From NCBI GenBank assembly GCA_002423425.1, contig DIWC01000005.1, positions 2,635 through 35,677 on the forward strand: a stretch of DNA of 33,043 nucleotides, read 5' to 3'. Made by a program: the position numbers and the translations under genes. Within the stretch, counting starts at the first letter, position 1; every line of letters starts with the position of its first letter. The notes below the pieces were generated by a model. That model was not told the origin of the DNA and searched no databases. It saw nothing but the letters and a program-made list of their open reading frames with translations. Shown here in pieces: positions 33,020-33,043 of this stretch. Source of the stretch: Peptococcaceae bacterium UBA6116. GTDB lineage: Bacteria > Bacillota > Desulfitobacteriia > Desulfitobacteriales > Syntrophobotulaceae.

Positions 33020-33043
33020 ATGAAATATATAGTAGTTTTAGCC
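33020..33043 (+). CDS. Start of a gene, possibly cofactor-independent phosphoglycerate mutase (cut by window end)
   Basis: ATG at 33020 follows TAGGAGAT and a good promoter. The eight codons seen read MKYIVVLA, the usual beginning of archaeal-type independent phosphoglycerate mutases (MKYIVVL-x-DGMAD). Eight residues cannot prove it. Confidence 0.4.

Noticed and set aside
1..33043. CRISPR array, tRNA, rRNA, intact insertion sequence or prophage
   Set aside because: No regularly spaced repeats, cloverleaf, rRNA-like segment, intact transposase or phage structural gene was seen on reading the window.

Overview
The window looks like chromosome of an anaerobic, spore-forming, low-to-middle GC Firmicute (class Clostridia). 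The complete spoIIIAA-AH operon, the asp23/amaP/DUF2273 stress genes, two trimeric [FeFe]-hydrogenase operons, a selenocysteine-containing SelD and a Gram-positive type IV pilus cluster fit the Peptococcaceae/Desulfitobacteriaceae (Dehalobacter- or Desulfitobacterium-like). That placement is inferred from gene content only. All recognised genes are on the + strand.

Layout. (1) 1-1004: 3' end of a UPF0182 membrane protein, closed by an AT-rich hairpin terminator. (2) 1160-9605: type IV pilus operon with two minor pilin-like genes, pilB, pilT, pilC, a major-pilin-like gene, pilD, a PilM/PilN-like fusion, a PilO-like gene and a LysM protein. Most junctions overlap or are very short. (3) 9730-13293: aroQ, an Xaa-Pro peptidase, efp, a TusA-like gene and selD. 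selD is read through an in-frame UGA at codon 17, with a SECIS-like hairpin just downstream; a conventional gene call would start it about 40 codons late. (4) 13294-13544: two terminator-like hairpins flanking a perfect 22-bp inverted repeat. (5) 13545-18683: spoIIIAA-AH. (6) 18712-20461: asp23, amaP, DUF2273 and nusB behind a good extended -10 promoter, then a TsaD-like paralogue (20545-21492).

(7) 21601-29342: two tandem, non-identical hydCBA operons for NADH-linked group A [FeFe]-hydrogenases. The first is preceded by a promoter and a near-consensus 7-4-7 Rex operator, and its HydB is short, lacking both the N-terminal thioredoxin-like domain and the C-terminal ferredoxin domain. The second has a full-length HydB of the kind found in electron-bifurcating enzymes. 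The pair suggests two hydrogenases with different electron partners, tuned to the NADH/NAD+ ratio.

(8) 29589-33043: a less stable accessory end. It holds a GT39-like membrane glycosyltransferase, the internally deleted remnant of a UbiA-family prenyltransferase, a HAD phosphatase-GtrA fusion (together resembling a polyprenyl-phosphate-pentose pathway), about 450 bp of unassigned DNA with a hairpin, a decayed RhuM-like gene, and the first codons of a probable phosphoglycerate mutase with its own promoter.
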